From assembly GCA_045660325.1 (NCBI GenBank), contig JAZRDO010000023.1, positions 82,528 through 146,527 on the forward strand: 64,000 bases of DNA, read 5' to 3'. Source of the DNA: SVTX01 sp045660325 (GTDB lineage: Bacteria; Bacillota; Clostridia; Oscillospirales; CAG-272). Position numbers and translations under genes: made by a program. Positions 6,231-15,281 of the stretch are shown in pieces; within the stretch, counting starts at the first letter, position 1; every line of letters begins with the position of its first letter. The notes below the pieces were generated by a model. That model saw nothing but the letters and a program-made list of their open reading frames with translations. It searched no databases and had not been told where the DNA came from.

Positions 6231-9200
6231 TTACTTGTAATACTTAACCGCGGACTCGAAAAGGCCCATATCGAACTCGCCGTCGATGTTCTTATAGAGG
6301 TGCTCGCCGATTCGCTCGGAGTGGCCCATCTTACCGATAACTCGTCCGTCGGGAGACGTGATACCCTCAACTGCCCAAACGGAATTGTTGGGATTGAAGT
6401 GAATGTCCTCGGTAGGATTGCCCGCAAGGTCAACGTACTGAGTCATGATCTGTCCGTTTTCTGCAAGCTTCTTAACAGTTGCCTCGTCGCAGAGGAATCT
6501 GCCCTCGCCGTGAGAGATCGGAACGTTGTATATCTCGCCAACCTTGGTATTCATAAGCCAGGGAGATTTGTCCGTGCAAACTCTTGTTCTGACAACTCTC
6601 GACTGGTGTCTGCCGATAGTATTGAACGTAAGAGTAGGACAGCTCTCGTCCGTATCAATGATCTCGCCGTAAGGAACAAGACCGAGCTTAATAAGTGCCT
6701 GGAAGCCGTTGCAGATACCTGCCATAAGACCGTCGCGGTTCTTTAAGAGCTCATGAACCTCTTCCTTGATCTTTCCGTTACGGAAGAACGCGGTAATGAA
6801 CTTACCCGATCCGTCGGGCTCATCGCCGCCCGAAAAGCCACCGGGGATAAATATCATCTGGGAGTTCTTTATTGCATTTGCAACGTAATCAACGGATTCT
6901 GCAACCGCCGCAGGTGTAAGATTCTTTACAACCACGATCTCGGGATCAGCGCCCGCCTTTAAAAATGCCTTTGCCGTATCGTATTCGCAGTTTGTACCGG
7001 GGAATACGGGAATTACTACCTTAGGCTTTGCGGTTATAATGCTTGCCGCCTTGAACGTCTTCTCACTCTTATATTCAACAGCGGGAATATCCTCGCCCTT
7101 GCCCTGCTTGATATTGCAGGGATATACGCCCTCAAGTCTGGACTCGTAAATGCCGAGAAGCTCCGCAATTGAAGCCGTCTCGCCGCCAAGAGTAATAGTG
7201 TCTGCCTCTACCGTCTTACCGAGAGTGCGAACGTTCATTTCCGAATCAAATTCTACGTCACCACAAAGCTCAATAACAAATGATCCGTATCTGTATCCGA
7301 AGATTTCGGAAAGTGTAAATTCTTCGTTGTATTCAAATCCGATATTATTACCGATGCTCATCTTAAGCACCGCCTCAGCGATACCGCCGAGAGTGGGTGT
7401 GTAAACAGATACCGCCTTGCCCTCTCTTACAAGTGCCGCAACCTTGTCGTAAATTGCAAGGAGGGACTTTGTTACAGGAAGCTTGTCGCTGTTATAATCG
7501 GGAGTAAGGAGCACGACCTTGTGTCCCGCGCCCTTGAATTCAGGGCTTATTACGTGCTTTGCATCCGTCGTTGTAACCGCGAAGGAAACAAGCGTGGGAG
7601 GTACGTCAATATTTTCAAAGCTTCCGCTCATAGAATCCTTACCGCCGATAGCCGCAATACGAAGATCGCACTGCGCCTCAAATGCACCGAGGAGCGCCGC
7701 CATAGGCTTACCCCAACGCTCGGGATTCTTACCGGGCTTTTCCATATACTCCTGGAAAGTAAGGTAAACGTCCTCGAACTTCGCACCCGTAGCGATAAGC
7801 TTGGAAACCGATTCAATTACCGCATAGTAAGCGGAGTGGAAGGGAGACTTTTCCGCGATAAAGGGATTATAGCCCCAAGACATTACGGAGGAGGTATTGG
7901 TGAATCTGTCCTCTGCGGATATCTTGTGCGCCATAGCCTGAATAGGAGTCTGCTGATTCTTACCGCCGAAGGGCATAAGAACAGTTCCCGCACCGATCGT
8001 AGAGTCAAATCTCTCGGAAAGGCCACGCTTGGAGCAGATATTGAGATCGCTCGCCATTGCCTTATAGAGAGAGGTGAAGCCTTCCGCTTCATTTATATTC
8101 TTATCAAAATCAGTTGTGCTTGACGCCTTAACTGTAATATGCTTTTCCGCGCCGTTGGAATTTAAGAAATCACGGGAAATATCAACTATGTATTTTCCGT
8201 TCCACTTCATTTTAAGTCTTGCTTCCTCGGTTACGCGAGCCACGATAGTAGCCTCAAGGTTTTCCTTTTCCGCAAGTGCCTTAAATGCTTCAACGTCACA
8301 CGCCTCAACGACTACTGCCATTCTTTCCTGAGATTCGGAAATTGCAAGCTCCGTTCCGTCAAGACCCTCGTACTTCTTCGGAACTGCGTCAAGGTTTATC
8401 TCAAGTCCGTCTGCAAGCTCGCCGACAGCAACCGACACACCACCCGCGCCGAAGTCGTTACATCTTTTAATAAGTCTCGAAGCCTCGGGGTTTCTGAAAA
8501 GTCTCTGAAGCTTTCTTTCCTCGGGAGCATTACCCTTCTGTACCTCTGCGCCGCAGGATTCAAGGGACTCAAGCGTATGCGACTTTGAGGAGCCCGTAGC
8601 ACCGCCACAGCCGTCACGTCCCGTTCTGCCGCCGAGAAGAATAACGATATCGCCGTCCATAGGACATTCGCGTCTTACGTTTGCCTCGGGAGCGGCCGCG
8701 ATAACCGCGCCGATCTCCATTCTCTTTGCAACGTAGCCGGGATGATAAATTTCGTCAACCTGACCTGTTGCAAGACCGATCTGGTTGCCGTATGAGGAAT
8801 AACCCGCCGCCGCAGTCGTTACGATCTTTCTCTGTGGAAGCTTTCCGCGGAGTGTCTCGGATACGGGAACCGTAGGATCTGCCGCGCCCGTAACTCTCAT
8901 AGCCGCGTAAACGTAGGATCTGCCCGAAAGGGGATCTCGGATCGCTCCTCCGATACAAGTCGCCGCGCCGCCAAAGGGCTCGATCTCTGTGGGGTGGTTA
9001 TGTGTTTCATTCTTGAAAAGGAGGAGCCAGTCCTCTTTCTCTCCGTCAAAGTCAACCTTGATCTTAACAGTACAAGCGTTGATCTCCTCGGATTCGTCTA
9101 TTTTAGGAAGACAACCGATGCTCTTTAAGTACTTTGTAGCAACAGTTGCGATGTCCATAAGGTTTATGGGCTTTGTTCTGCCGAGCTCTGCGCGAACGTT

Positions 9201-9950
9201 TATATAGTCCTCGTATGCTCTCTTCAAAAGATCGTCCTCAAATTCAACCGAATCAATTGTTGTTAAGAACGTAGTATGACGGCAGTGATCGGACCAATAC
9301 GTATCGATCATCTTGATCTCCGTGATCGTGGGGTCTCTCTGCTCGTCTATAAAATACTTCTGACAGAATTTAATATCGTCAAGGTCCATAGCAAGACCGT
9401 TTTCTGCAACGAATTCGCGAAGTCCGTCCTCATCAAGTGAGGTAAATCCGCAAAGAACTCTTACACTCTCGGGAATATCGTATTCCGCCTTAAGTGTTTC
9501 GAACGTATCGAGTGTCGCCTCGCGGGATTCAACGGGGTTGATTACGTACTTCTTGATAGCAGCAATCTCATCAGCCGTCGGGTTTCCCTCAAGGATATAA
9601 ACTCTCGCCGTCTTAACAAGAGGTCTTTCCTTCTGCGAGATAAGCTGAACACACTGCGCAGCAGAGTCGGCTCTCTGGTCAAACTGACCGGGAAGATATT
9701 CAACTGCGAAAACAGTGTCGCCCTCATTATATTCAAGCTCATACGTTACGTCGTCAAGCTGCGGCTCGGAGAAGACCGTGCCGACCGTGTAATCAAAAAG
9801 CTCCTTATCAATGCTTTCAACGTCGTATCTGTTGAGAAGTCTGACACGGCTTACGCTACCAATGGAAAGAAGTCCGCAAATATCCGAATGAAGCGAGCGC
9901 GCTTCATTGTCAAGACCAGTTTTCTTTTCAACGTATATTCTGTATACCAT
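6231..9950 (-). CDS. purL: Phosphoribosylformylglycinamidine synthase, single-chain (PurL with fused PurQ)
   Basis: The 1239-residue enzyme converts FGAR, ATP and glutamine to FGAM, the fourth purine step. The order is an N-terminal PurS-like region (1-150), two AIR-synthase-like halves (about 200-900; SDHCRHTTF and NETHNHPTEIEPFGGAATC are ATP/FGAR motifs) and a C-terminal glutamine amidotransferase (about 985-1239). That domain keeps its nucleophile in GICNGFQ and the motifs PGTNCEYD and GGFSGGDE. The length and single-chain form match the clostridial subfamily. It is the last gene of the operon and begins 2 bases after the purD stop, with an AAAGGA site inside purD. The next feature is the operon terminator. 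Confidence 0.96.
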   Translation of the reverse strand: MVYRIYVEKKTGLDNEARSLHSDICGLLSIGSVSRVRLLNRYDVESIDKELFDYTVGTVFSEPQLDDVTYELEYNEGDTVFAVEYLPGQFDQRADSAAQCVQLISQKERPLVKTARVYILEGNPTADEIAAIKKYVINPVESREATLDTFETLKAEYDIPESVRVLCGFTSLDEDGLREFVAENGLAMDLDDIKFCQKYFIDEQRDPTITEIKMIDTYWSDHCRHTTFLTTIDSVEFEDDLLKRAYEDYINVRAELGRTKPINLMDIATVATKYLKSIGCLPKIDESEEINACTVKIKVDFDGEKEDWLLLFKNETHNHPTEIEPFGGAATCIGGAIRDPLSGRSYVYAAMRVTGAADPTVPVSETLRGKLPQRKIVTTAAAGYSSYGNQIGLATGQVDEIYHPGYVAKRMEIGAVIAAAPEANVRRECPMDGDIVILLGGRTGRDGCGGATGSSKSHTLESLESCGAEVQKGNAPEERKLQRLFRNPEASRLIKRCNDFGAGGVSVAVGELADGLEINLDAVPKKYEGLDGTELAISESQERMAVVVEACDVEAFKALAEKENLEATIVARVTEEARLKMKWNGKYIVDISRDFLNSNGAEKHITVKASSTTDFDKNINEAEGFTSLYKAMASDLNICSKRGLSERFDSTIGAGTVLMPFGGKNQQTPIQAMAHKISAEDRFTNTSSVMSWGYNPFIAEKSPFHSAYYAVIESVSKLIATGAKFEDVYLTFQEYMEKPGKNPERWGKPMAALLGAFEAQCDLRIAAIGGKDSMSGSFENIDVPPTLVSFAVTTTDAKHVISPEFKGAGHKVVLLTPDYNSDKLPVTKSLLAIYDKVAALVREGKAVSVYTPTLGGIAEAVLKMSIGNNIGFEYNEEFTLSEIFGYRYGSFVIELCGDVEFDSEMNVRTLGKTVEADTITLGGETASIAELLGIYESRLEGVYPCNIKQGKGEDIPAVEYKSEKTFKAASIITAKPKVVIPVFPGTNCEYDTAKAFLKAGADPEIVVVKNLTPAAVAESVDYVANAIKNSQMIFIPGGFSGGDEPDGSGKFITAFFRNGKIKEEVHELLKNRDGLMAGICNGFQALIKLGLVPYGEIIDTDESCPTLTFNTIGRHQSRVVRTRVCTDKSPWLMNTKVGEIYNVPISHGEGRFLCDEATVKKLAENGQIMTQYVDLAGNPTEDIHFNPNNSVWAVEGITSPDGRVIGKMGHSERIGEHLYKNIDGEFDMGLFESAVKYYK

Positions 9951-9952
9951 AC

Positions 9953-11221
9953 TTAATCCTTTCTCGCCATAAGCGCGCGCTGACCGATGTCTCGGCGGTA
10001 ATACTGACTGCCGAAGCTTACCTTTTCCGTGCCCACATACGCCTTCTTGATTGCTTCCTCAAGCGTGGGTGCAGTAGCAGTTACGCCAAGCACTCTGCCA
10101 CCTGCGGTCAAAAGCTTACCGCCCTCAAGCTTCGCGCCCGCGATAAATATCTGCTCCTCTCCCTTTTCGGGAAGAGTTATTTCATATCCGCTCTCGTACT
10201 TTTCGGGATAACCCTTTGATGCGGAAATTACACAGCAGGCAAACTCATCGGAGAATTCAACGTCAAGCTCGGAAAGTCTCTCATCCGCTACCGCCTGCAT
10301 AACTGTTAAAAGGTCGGTTTTAAGAAGCGGGAGCACCACCTGTGTTTCGGGATCACCGAAGCGGCAATTATATTCAATAACGCGAGGACCGTCTGCCGTA
10401 AGCATAAGTCCAAAGTAAAGACAGCCCTTGAAGGTCCTTCCCTCTGCGTTCATAGCATTCATCGTGGGGATGAATATCTCATCCATACATCTCTTTGCAA
10501 TATCGGGCGTGTAATAAGGATTGGGAGCTACCGTACCCATACCGCCCGTATTAAGTCCGCGGTCTCCGTCAAGCGCTCTCTTGTGGTCCATAGAGGAAAC
10601 CATGGGAGATACGACCTTACCGTCAGTGAACGCGAGCACCGATACCTCAGGACCCTCGAGGAACTCCTCAATAACTACGCGGCTTCCGCTCTCGCCGAAC
10701 TTCTTGTCCTCCATCATAGAGCGAACCGCCTCTGTTGCCTCATCGCGAGTCATAGCGATAATTACGCCCTTACCGAGCGCCAATCCGTCCGCCTTGATAA
10801 CCGTAGGAATGGGCGCGCTCTCAAGATATACAAGAGCATCGTCGATATTGTCAAACACCTCGTACGCCGCCGTGGGAATGCCGTATTTCTTCATAAGATT
10901 CTTTGAGAACACCTTGCTTCCCTCAATGATCGCCGCATTTTTGCGAGGACCGAAGCACTTGATTCCCTTTTCCTCAAGAGCATCTACCGCGCCGAGAACG
11001 AGGGGATCGTCGGGAGCTACCACGGCAAAATCAATTTCCTTCTTTATCGCAAAATCAACTATTCCGTCGATATCCTTTGCGCCCACGGGAATGCATATAG
11101 CATCCGCCGCGATGCCTCCGTTACCGGGGAGCGCGTATATGGTATCAACATCCTTATTTTCCTTTAATTTTTTAATAATAGCATGCTCACGGCCACCGCC
11201 GCCAACAACCATAACCTTCAT
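9953..11221 (-). CDS. purD: Phosphoribosylamine-glycine ligase (GAR synthetase)
   Basis: The 422-residue ATP-grasp enzyme joins phosphoribosylamine and glycine. The N-terminal MKVMVVGGGGREHA, the ATP-grasp segment IPTVIKADGLALGKGV, and NTGGMGT and YNCRFGDPETQ are all present and typical of PurD. I placed the start at 11221 (MKVMVV), 7 bases after GAGGAA. Five further codons upstream are open but have no site. It lies between purN and purL in the operon. Its substrate is the product of PurF, which in this operon lacks the glutaminase nucleophile. Confidence 0.96.
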   Translation of the reverse strand: MKVMVVGGGGREHAIIKKLKENKDVDTIYALPGNGGIAADAICIPVGAKDIDGIVDFAIKKEIDFAVVAPDDPLVLGAVDALEEKGIKCFGPRKNAAIIEGSKVFSKNLMKKYGIPTAAYEVFDNIDDALVYLESAPIPTVIKADGLALGKGVIIAMTRDEATEAVRSMMEDKKFGESGSRVVIEEFLEGPEVSVLAFTDGKVVSPMVSSMDHKRALDGDRGLNTGGMGTVAPNPYYTPDIAKRCMDEIFIPTMNAMNAEGRTFKGCLYFGLMLTADGPRVIEYNCRFGDPETQVVLPLLKTDLLTVMQAVADERLSELDVEFSDEFACCVISASKGYPEKYESGYEITLPEKGEEQIFIAGAKLEGGKLLTAGGRVLGVTATAPTLEEAIKKAYVGTEKVSFGSQYYRRDIGQRALMARKD

Positions 11222-11273
11222 AATATAATTCCTCACTCGCCGCTATAAGCAGCATAAATAATATTACTGTGTC

Positions 11274-11885
11274 TTAAAAATCTCTCTTGCCTGTTACAAG
11301 GGATTTGGCAACCATTTCAACCGCTCTGGGCAAAATGATCCATTCCGCGTTTCTCATAACGTGCTTTTGCAAACTCTCAGGGGTGTCGTCCTTACGGATC
11401 GCGACCGACTTTTGCAAAATGATCTTACCGCCGTCGGGTATCTCGTTTACAAAATGCACCGTAGCGCCCGTAACCTTAACTCCGTAGTTCAGCGCCGCCT
11501 CATGCACACGAAGTCCGTAAAAGCCCTTTCCGCAGAAGGACGGAATAAGGGAGGGATGCACATTAATAATACGGTCGGGATATCTCTTTATTATGTCCTC
11601 GGAGAGAATACTCATAAAGCCCGCAAGCACGATCATATCGATTTCAAACTCCTCAAGAGCCGAAATGATCTTTTCCTCAAACGTATCGGGGTTATCCTTT
11701 CTCGATACGACGCGTGTGGGGATACCCGCCATATTGGCGCGGATAAGCGCATAAGCCTCCTTTGTGCTTGAAAGCACTAAAGCGAGCTCACCGTGAGGTA
11801 TATTTCCCTCATTTGCATAATCAATAATTGCCTGGAGATTAGAGCCGCCGCCCGAAACGAGCACGGCTATTTTTACTTTTTTCAT
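11274..11885 (-). CDS. purN: Phosphoribosylglycinamide formyltransferase
   Basis: The 203-residue enzyme transfers the formyl group of 10-formyl-THF to GAR. The N-terminal VLVSGGGSNLQA binds the substrate phosphate. The hallmark IINVHPSLIPSFCGKGFYG carries the catalytic Asn-His pair and the folate loop. The Asp of the catalytic triad lies in the downstream VHFVNEIPDGG segment. Length is normal. An AGGTGA site precedes the ATG. It sits between purM and purD, 30 bases after purM. Confidence 0.95.
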   Translation of the reverse strand: MKKVKIAVLVSGGGSNLQAIIDYANEGNIPHGELALVLSSTKEAYALIRANMAGIPTRVVSRKDNPDTFEEKIISALEEFEIDMIVLAGFMSILSEDIIKRYPDRIINVHPSLIPSFCGKGFYGLRVHEAALNYGVKVTGATVHFVNEIPDGGKIILQKSVAIRKDDTPESLQKHVMRNAEWIILPRAVEMVAKSLVTGKRDF

Positions 11886-11915
11886 TGTATCACCTAAAAA
11901 ATATATACCCGTGTA

Positions 11916-12956
11916 TTAGCAGAAAATTACACCCTCGTCGCCTTCAACAACCTCACCGATCACGTAAGCGTCCTCGCCTGCCGCACGGAGAGCTTCAAGT
12001 GCTGTGTCAACGTCAGCGGCGTCAACAACGACACTCATACCAACGCCCATATTAAACGTATTGAACATATCTCTCTCGGGAATATTGCCTTCCTTTGCGA
12101 TAAGCTCGAAAATAGGAAGAACGCGAACGTCGTCTCTCTTGATCTTCGCGGAAAGTCCCTCGGGAATAGTTCTCGGAATATTCTCATAGAAGCCGCCGCC
12201 TGTAATATGGGAAACGCCCTTTACCGTAACCTTCTCGAAGAGCTCGAGCATGGGCTTTACGTAGATCTTTGTAGGTGTGAGAAGTGTCTCGCCTACACTC
12301 TTGCCACCAAGCTCCTCGCGAGGAGTCTTTATGTCGCTCTTTTCAACGTCGAACACCTTTCTTACAAGGGAGAAGCCGTTTGAATGAACACCGCTCGAAG
12401 GAAGCGCGATAATTACGTCGCCCGCCTTGATAGTGGAGTTGTCCACGATCTTGGACTTATCAACAACACCCACAGAGAAGCCCGCGAGGTCATATTCGTC
12501 GATAGGATAGAAGCCGGGCATTTCAGCGGTCTCGCCGCCGATAAGCGCCGCGCCGGACTGAACACAGCCCTCTGCTACGCCCTCAACGATCTCGGCGATT
12601 CTCTCGGGAACGTTCTTTCCGCAAGCGATATAGTCGAGGAAAAGGAGGGGCTTTGCGCCACAGCAAATAATATCGTTTACACACATAGCAACACAGTCGA
12701 TACCGATCGTGTTGTGCTTGTCCATAATAAAAGCAAGCTTAAGCTTTGTGCCTACACCGTCAGTACCGCTAACGAGTACGGGACGCGTAATGCCCGTAAG
12801 GTCCATCTCAAAAAGACCTCCAAAGCCTCCGATACCCGAGCAAACACCGGGTGTTACTGTTCTCTTTATATGCTCCTTCATAAGCTCAACGGCGCGGTAG
12901 CCCGCAGTAATATCAACGCCCGCCGCCTTGTAGCTCTCGCTAAAACTCTTTGACAT
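11916..12956 (-). CDS. purM: Phosphoribosylformylglycinamidine cyclo-ligase (AIR synthetase)
   Basis: The 346-residue enzyme closes the imidazole ring of AIR from FGAM and ATP. The N-terminal YKAAGVDITAGYRAVE, the segment LVSGTDGVGTKLKLA, the metal/ATP site CVNDIICCGAKPLLFLDY and IGGETAEMPGFY are diagnostic. Length is normal. An AAAGGAA site precedes the ATG. It is the third gene of the operon, after purF and before purN. Confidence 0.96.
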   Translation of the reverse strand: MSKSFSESYKAAGVDITAGYRAVELMKEHIKRTVTPGVCSGIGGFGGLFEMDLTGITRPVLVSGTDGVGTKLKLAFIMDKHNTIGIDCVAMCVNDIICCGAKPLLFLDYIACGKNVPERIAEIVEGVAEGCVQSGAALIGGETAEMPGFYPIDEYDLAGFSVGVVDKSKIVDNSTIKAGDVIIALPSSGVHSNGFSLVRKVFDVEKSDIKTPREELGGKSVGETLLTPTKIYVKPMLELFEKVTVKGVSHITGGGFYENIPRTIPEGLSAKIKRDDVRVLPIFELIAKEGNIPERDMFNTFNMGVGMSVVVDAADVDTALEALRAAGEDAYVIGEVVEGDEGVIFC

Positions 12957-13010
12957 TTTCGTATATTCCTTTCAATTACTTTTTTATCAACTGTTACCTG
13001 TTATTTCAAT

Positions 13011-14435
13011 TTAACCCTTGCCGTTCCAGCAGTACGTGCAAAGCTTACAAGGATCAACGCCTATCGCCTTTATAATTCCGTCGATCGACTGGAAATCAAG
13101 AGAGTCAAAATTAAGCTCTCTGGCAATGTGCTCACGAAGAGCCTTACCTCTCTCGGTCGAGCCGTCGCTGTATTCGTCTATGTATTGAAGTCCCGCCTCG
13201 CCCTCAAGCTCAAGAATCGTTCTTCTCGCGATAAGCTCAAGATCGCTCGTCTGTCTTGAGAAATTCAGGTACTTACATCCGTACATAATGGGGGGACAAG
13301 CCGAGCGCATATGCACCGACTTTGCGCCGTGCTCGTAAAGGAAATCAACCGTTTCCTTAAGCTGTGTTCCGCGCACGATGGAGTCGTCAACGAAGAGAAG
13401 GTCCTTATCCTTGATAAGCTCCTTTACGGGAATTTGCTTCATCTTGGCGATCTTCTTTCGCTCTCTTTGATTTGAGGGAGTAAAGCTTCTCGGCCACGTG
13501 GGCGTATATTTAATAAACGGACGCGCGAAACGGATTCCGCTCTTGTTGGCGTAGCCTATCGCGTGCGGAGTTCCCGAATCGGGCACACCGCAAACGTAGT
13601 CGATCTTCACACCGTCCTTGAGCGCCTGATCGTTCTCTGCCAAGATTTCGCCGTTCTTATATCTCATAAGCTCAACGTTCACGCCCTCGTACGTGGAGTT
13701 TGAATATCCGTAGTACGTCCAAAGGAATGAGCATATCCTCATCTCCTCGCCGGGAATACATAGCTGAACCATACTGTCGTGAGTGATCTCAACGATCTCT
13801 CCGGGACCAAGCTCCTTCTCCGTCGCATAGCCAAGCTTTTCAAACGCAAAGGACTCAAAGGATACGCAATAGCCGTTAGTGCTCTTACCGACTATAACGG
13901 GAATTCGTCCGAGCTTGTCACGCGCCGCGATTATTGAGCCGTCGTCCTTCAAAATAAGAATGGACATCGAGCCGTCGATTACGCTTTGCGCGAATTTGAT
14001 TCCCTCGGCAAAATCCTCTTTCTGATTTATAAGCGAAGCGACAAGCTCAACTGAGTTTACCTTACCGCCCGTCATAACCGAAAAGTGAGCGCCGTTGCCC
14101 AAAATATATTTATCAATAAGCTCGGCAGAATTATTTATAATACCAACGATACAAATAGCATACGTTCCGATATTTGAACGGATAAGAAGCGGCTGAGGAT
14201 CGGTATCACTTATACAGCCGATAGCGGAGCTGCCGCGCATCTCGTCAAACACCTTGTCGAACTTAGTTCTGAAGGGCGAGTTTTCAATGTTGTGAATTTC
14301 TCTCTGCAGACCTATCTCGGGGTCGTAAGCCGCCATACCGCCTCGTCTTGTTCCGAGATGTGAATGGTAGTCCGTGCCAAAGAATACGTCTGAAATAGCA
14401 TCGCTCTTATTTGCCGCGCCAAAAAATCCTCCCAT
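13011..14435 (-). CDS. purF: Amidophosphoribosyltransferase family protein lacking the glutaminase Cys
   Basis: The 474-residue protein fills the purF slot between purE and purM. The C-terminal phosphoribosyltransferase domain is intact: LLFVDDSIVRGTQLKE is the PRPP loop and DYVCGVPDSGTPHAIGYA the core strand. The Cys residues in CGVPDSG, MYGCKYLNFSR and CKLCTYC at the C-terminus could bind a 4Fe-4S cluster as in Bacillus PurF. The N-terminal glutaminase domain is altered. The chain starts MGGFFG, where PurF needs Cys directly after Met. The GHxRYST segment is replaced by IGCISDT, and HNG by INN. It may use free ammonia, depend on another amidase, or be a regulator. The start is fixed by an AAAGGA site. 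This MGGFFG type recurs in Clostridia. Confidence 0.85.
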   Translation of the reverse strand: MGGFFGAANKSDAISDVFFGTDYHSHLGTRRGGMAAYDPEIGLQREIHNIENSPFRTKFDKVFDEMRGSSAIGCISDTDPQPLLIRSNIGTYAICIVGIINNSAELIDKYILGNGAHFSVMTGGKVNSVELVASLINQKEDFAEGIKFAQSVIDGSMSILILKDDGSIIAARDKLGRIPVIVGKSTNGYCVSFESFAFEKLGYATEKELGPGEIVEITHDSMVQLCIPGEEMRICSFLWTYYGYSNSTYEGVNVELMRYKNGEILAENDQALKDGVKIDYVCGVPDSGTPHAIGYANKSGIRFARPFIKYTPTWPRSFTPSNQRERKKIAKMKQIPVKELIKDKDLLFVDDSIVRGTQLKETVDFLYEHGAKSVHMRSACPPIMYGCKYLNFSRQTSDLELIARRTILELEGEAGLQYIDEYSDGSTERGKALREHIARELNFDSLDFQSIDGIIKAIGVDPCKLCTYCWNGKG

Positions 14436-14478
14436 ACGATTTCCTTTCTTTCGTTATACGTTTGTATACGTTACTTAA

Positions 14479-14973
14479 TTACTTACTGTATTTTGCGGAT
14501 ATCTCTTTGTCCTTTGAAAGCACCTTCTTAGCACCCGCAGCCCTCTTTGTATTAAGCTTTTCCGCTAAATCGGGGTCACTTATAGAGAGCATCTGTACTG
14601 CCAAAAGTGCCGCGTTAGCCGCGCCGTCGATCGCAACAGTCGCAACGGGCATACCCGTCGGCATCTGAACTGTGGAGAGAAGCGCATCGAGTCCGTCAAG
14701 CGTCGAGGACTTTACGGGAATACCGATAACGGGGAGAGTGGTATTTGCCGCCATAGCGCCCGCAAGATGAGCCGCCTTACCTGCCGCCGCAATAATAACG
14801 CCGATATTATTTTCTCTTGCGCTTACAGCAAATTCCTTTGCCTCAACGGGTGTTCTGTGAGCCGATAAAACTCTTACGTCGTAGCCTACGCCGTATTCGT
14901 CAAGCACCGCGAATGCCTTTTCAACTACGGGAAGGTCGCTGTCACTTCCCATTACGATTCCAACTCTTTTCAT
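14479..14973 (-). CDS. purE: N5-carboxyaminoimidazole ribonucleotide mutase (PurE)
   Basis: The 164-residue enzyme makes CAIR. It has the phosphate-binding MGSDSDLPVVEKA, the catalytic-His segment VLSAHRTP, and AAGKAAHLAGAMAANTTLP. The last of these is the class I pattern, which normally works with PurK. No purK is in this window, so it may be elsewhere or absent. The gene is the first of the six-gene operon. It has a GGAGGA site and follows a roughly 200-base leader with an attenuator-like hairpin. Confidence 0.95.
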   Translation of the reverse strand: MKRVGIVMGSDSDLPVVEKAFAVLDEYGVGYDVRVLSAHRTPVEAKEFAVSARENNIGVIIAAAGKAAHLAGAMAANTTLPVIGIPVKSSTLDGLDALLSTVQMPTGMPVATVAIDGAANAALLAVQMLSISDPDLAEKLNTKRAAGAKKVLSKDKEISAKYSK

Positions 14974-15011
14974 AATATCCTCCGATCAAATTTATAAAAA
15001 ATGCGGAAACT

Positions 15012-15048
15012 AAAAAAGCGCAGATAGAGGGCGCACCTCTGTCTACGC
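15012..15048 (-). promoter_or_regulatory. Attenuator-like hairpin in the purine operon leader
   Basis: On the minus strand a 13-base arm (15036-15048) pairs with 15018-15030, with one mismatch and one G-U pair, around a 5-base loop. Six T (15012-15017) follow directly. It lies after the promoter and 39 bases before purE, so it would stop transcription before the first gene unless prevented. I recognise no known riboswitch (purine, ZTP, PRPP, THF) in the roughly 110 leader bases before it. Confidence 0.6.
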
Positions 15049-15172
15049 AGTTATCCATACAGTTTTTTTGTTGTTATTCGATTTTTTTGTAATTTTAATC
15101 CCGAAATGGTAAGGGCGTGTAAAAATGCGCATTGTACTGCTCTCCATTTAAAACAAAAATTTCGACAATACA

Positions 15173-15201
15173 ATTATACTATATAATATAATTAAAGTCA
15201 A
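15173..15201 (-). promoter_or_regulatory. Promoter of the purine operon
   Basis: The minus strand reads TTGACT (15196-15201), a 17-base spacer and TATAAT (15173-15178), about 200 bases before purE. The gap of 308 bases between purE and the next gene holds this promoter, the leader and the terminator at 15245-15266. Confidence 0.8.
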
Positions 15202-15244
15202 GTAAAATATATATTAATTTTATTTTCTATGTTTATTACAACGA

Positions 15245-15266
15245 AAAGCCCGCATTCGCGGGCTTT
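15245..15266 (-). terminator. Terminator of the DUF1934 gene
   Basis: A perfect 9-bp GC-rich stem (15245-15253 with 15258-15266) with loop ATTC lies 16 bases after the DUF1934 stop. Confidence 0.75.
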
Positions 15267-15281
15267 CTTATTAACTCTTAA

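Noticed and set aside
15012..15178. Purine, ZTP, PRPP or THF riboswitch before purE
   Set aside because: I could not find the conserved cores of these classes. Only the GGAGAG start recalls the THF class, and the rest does not fit.
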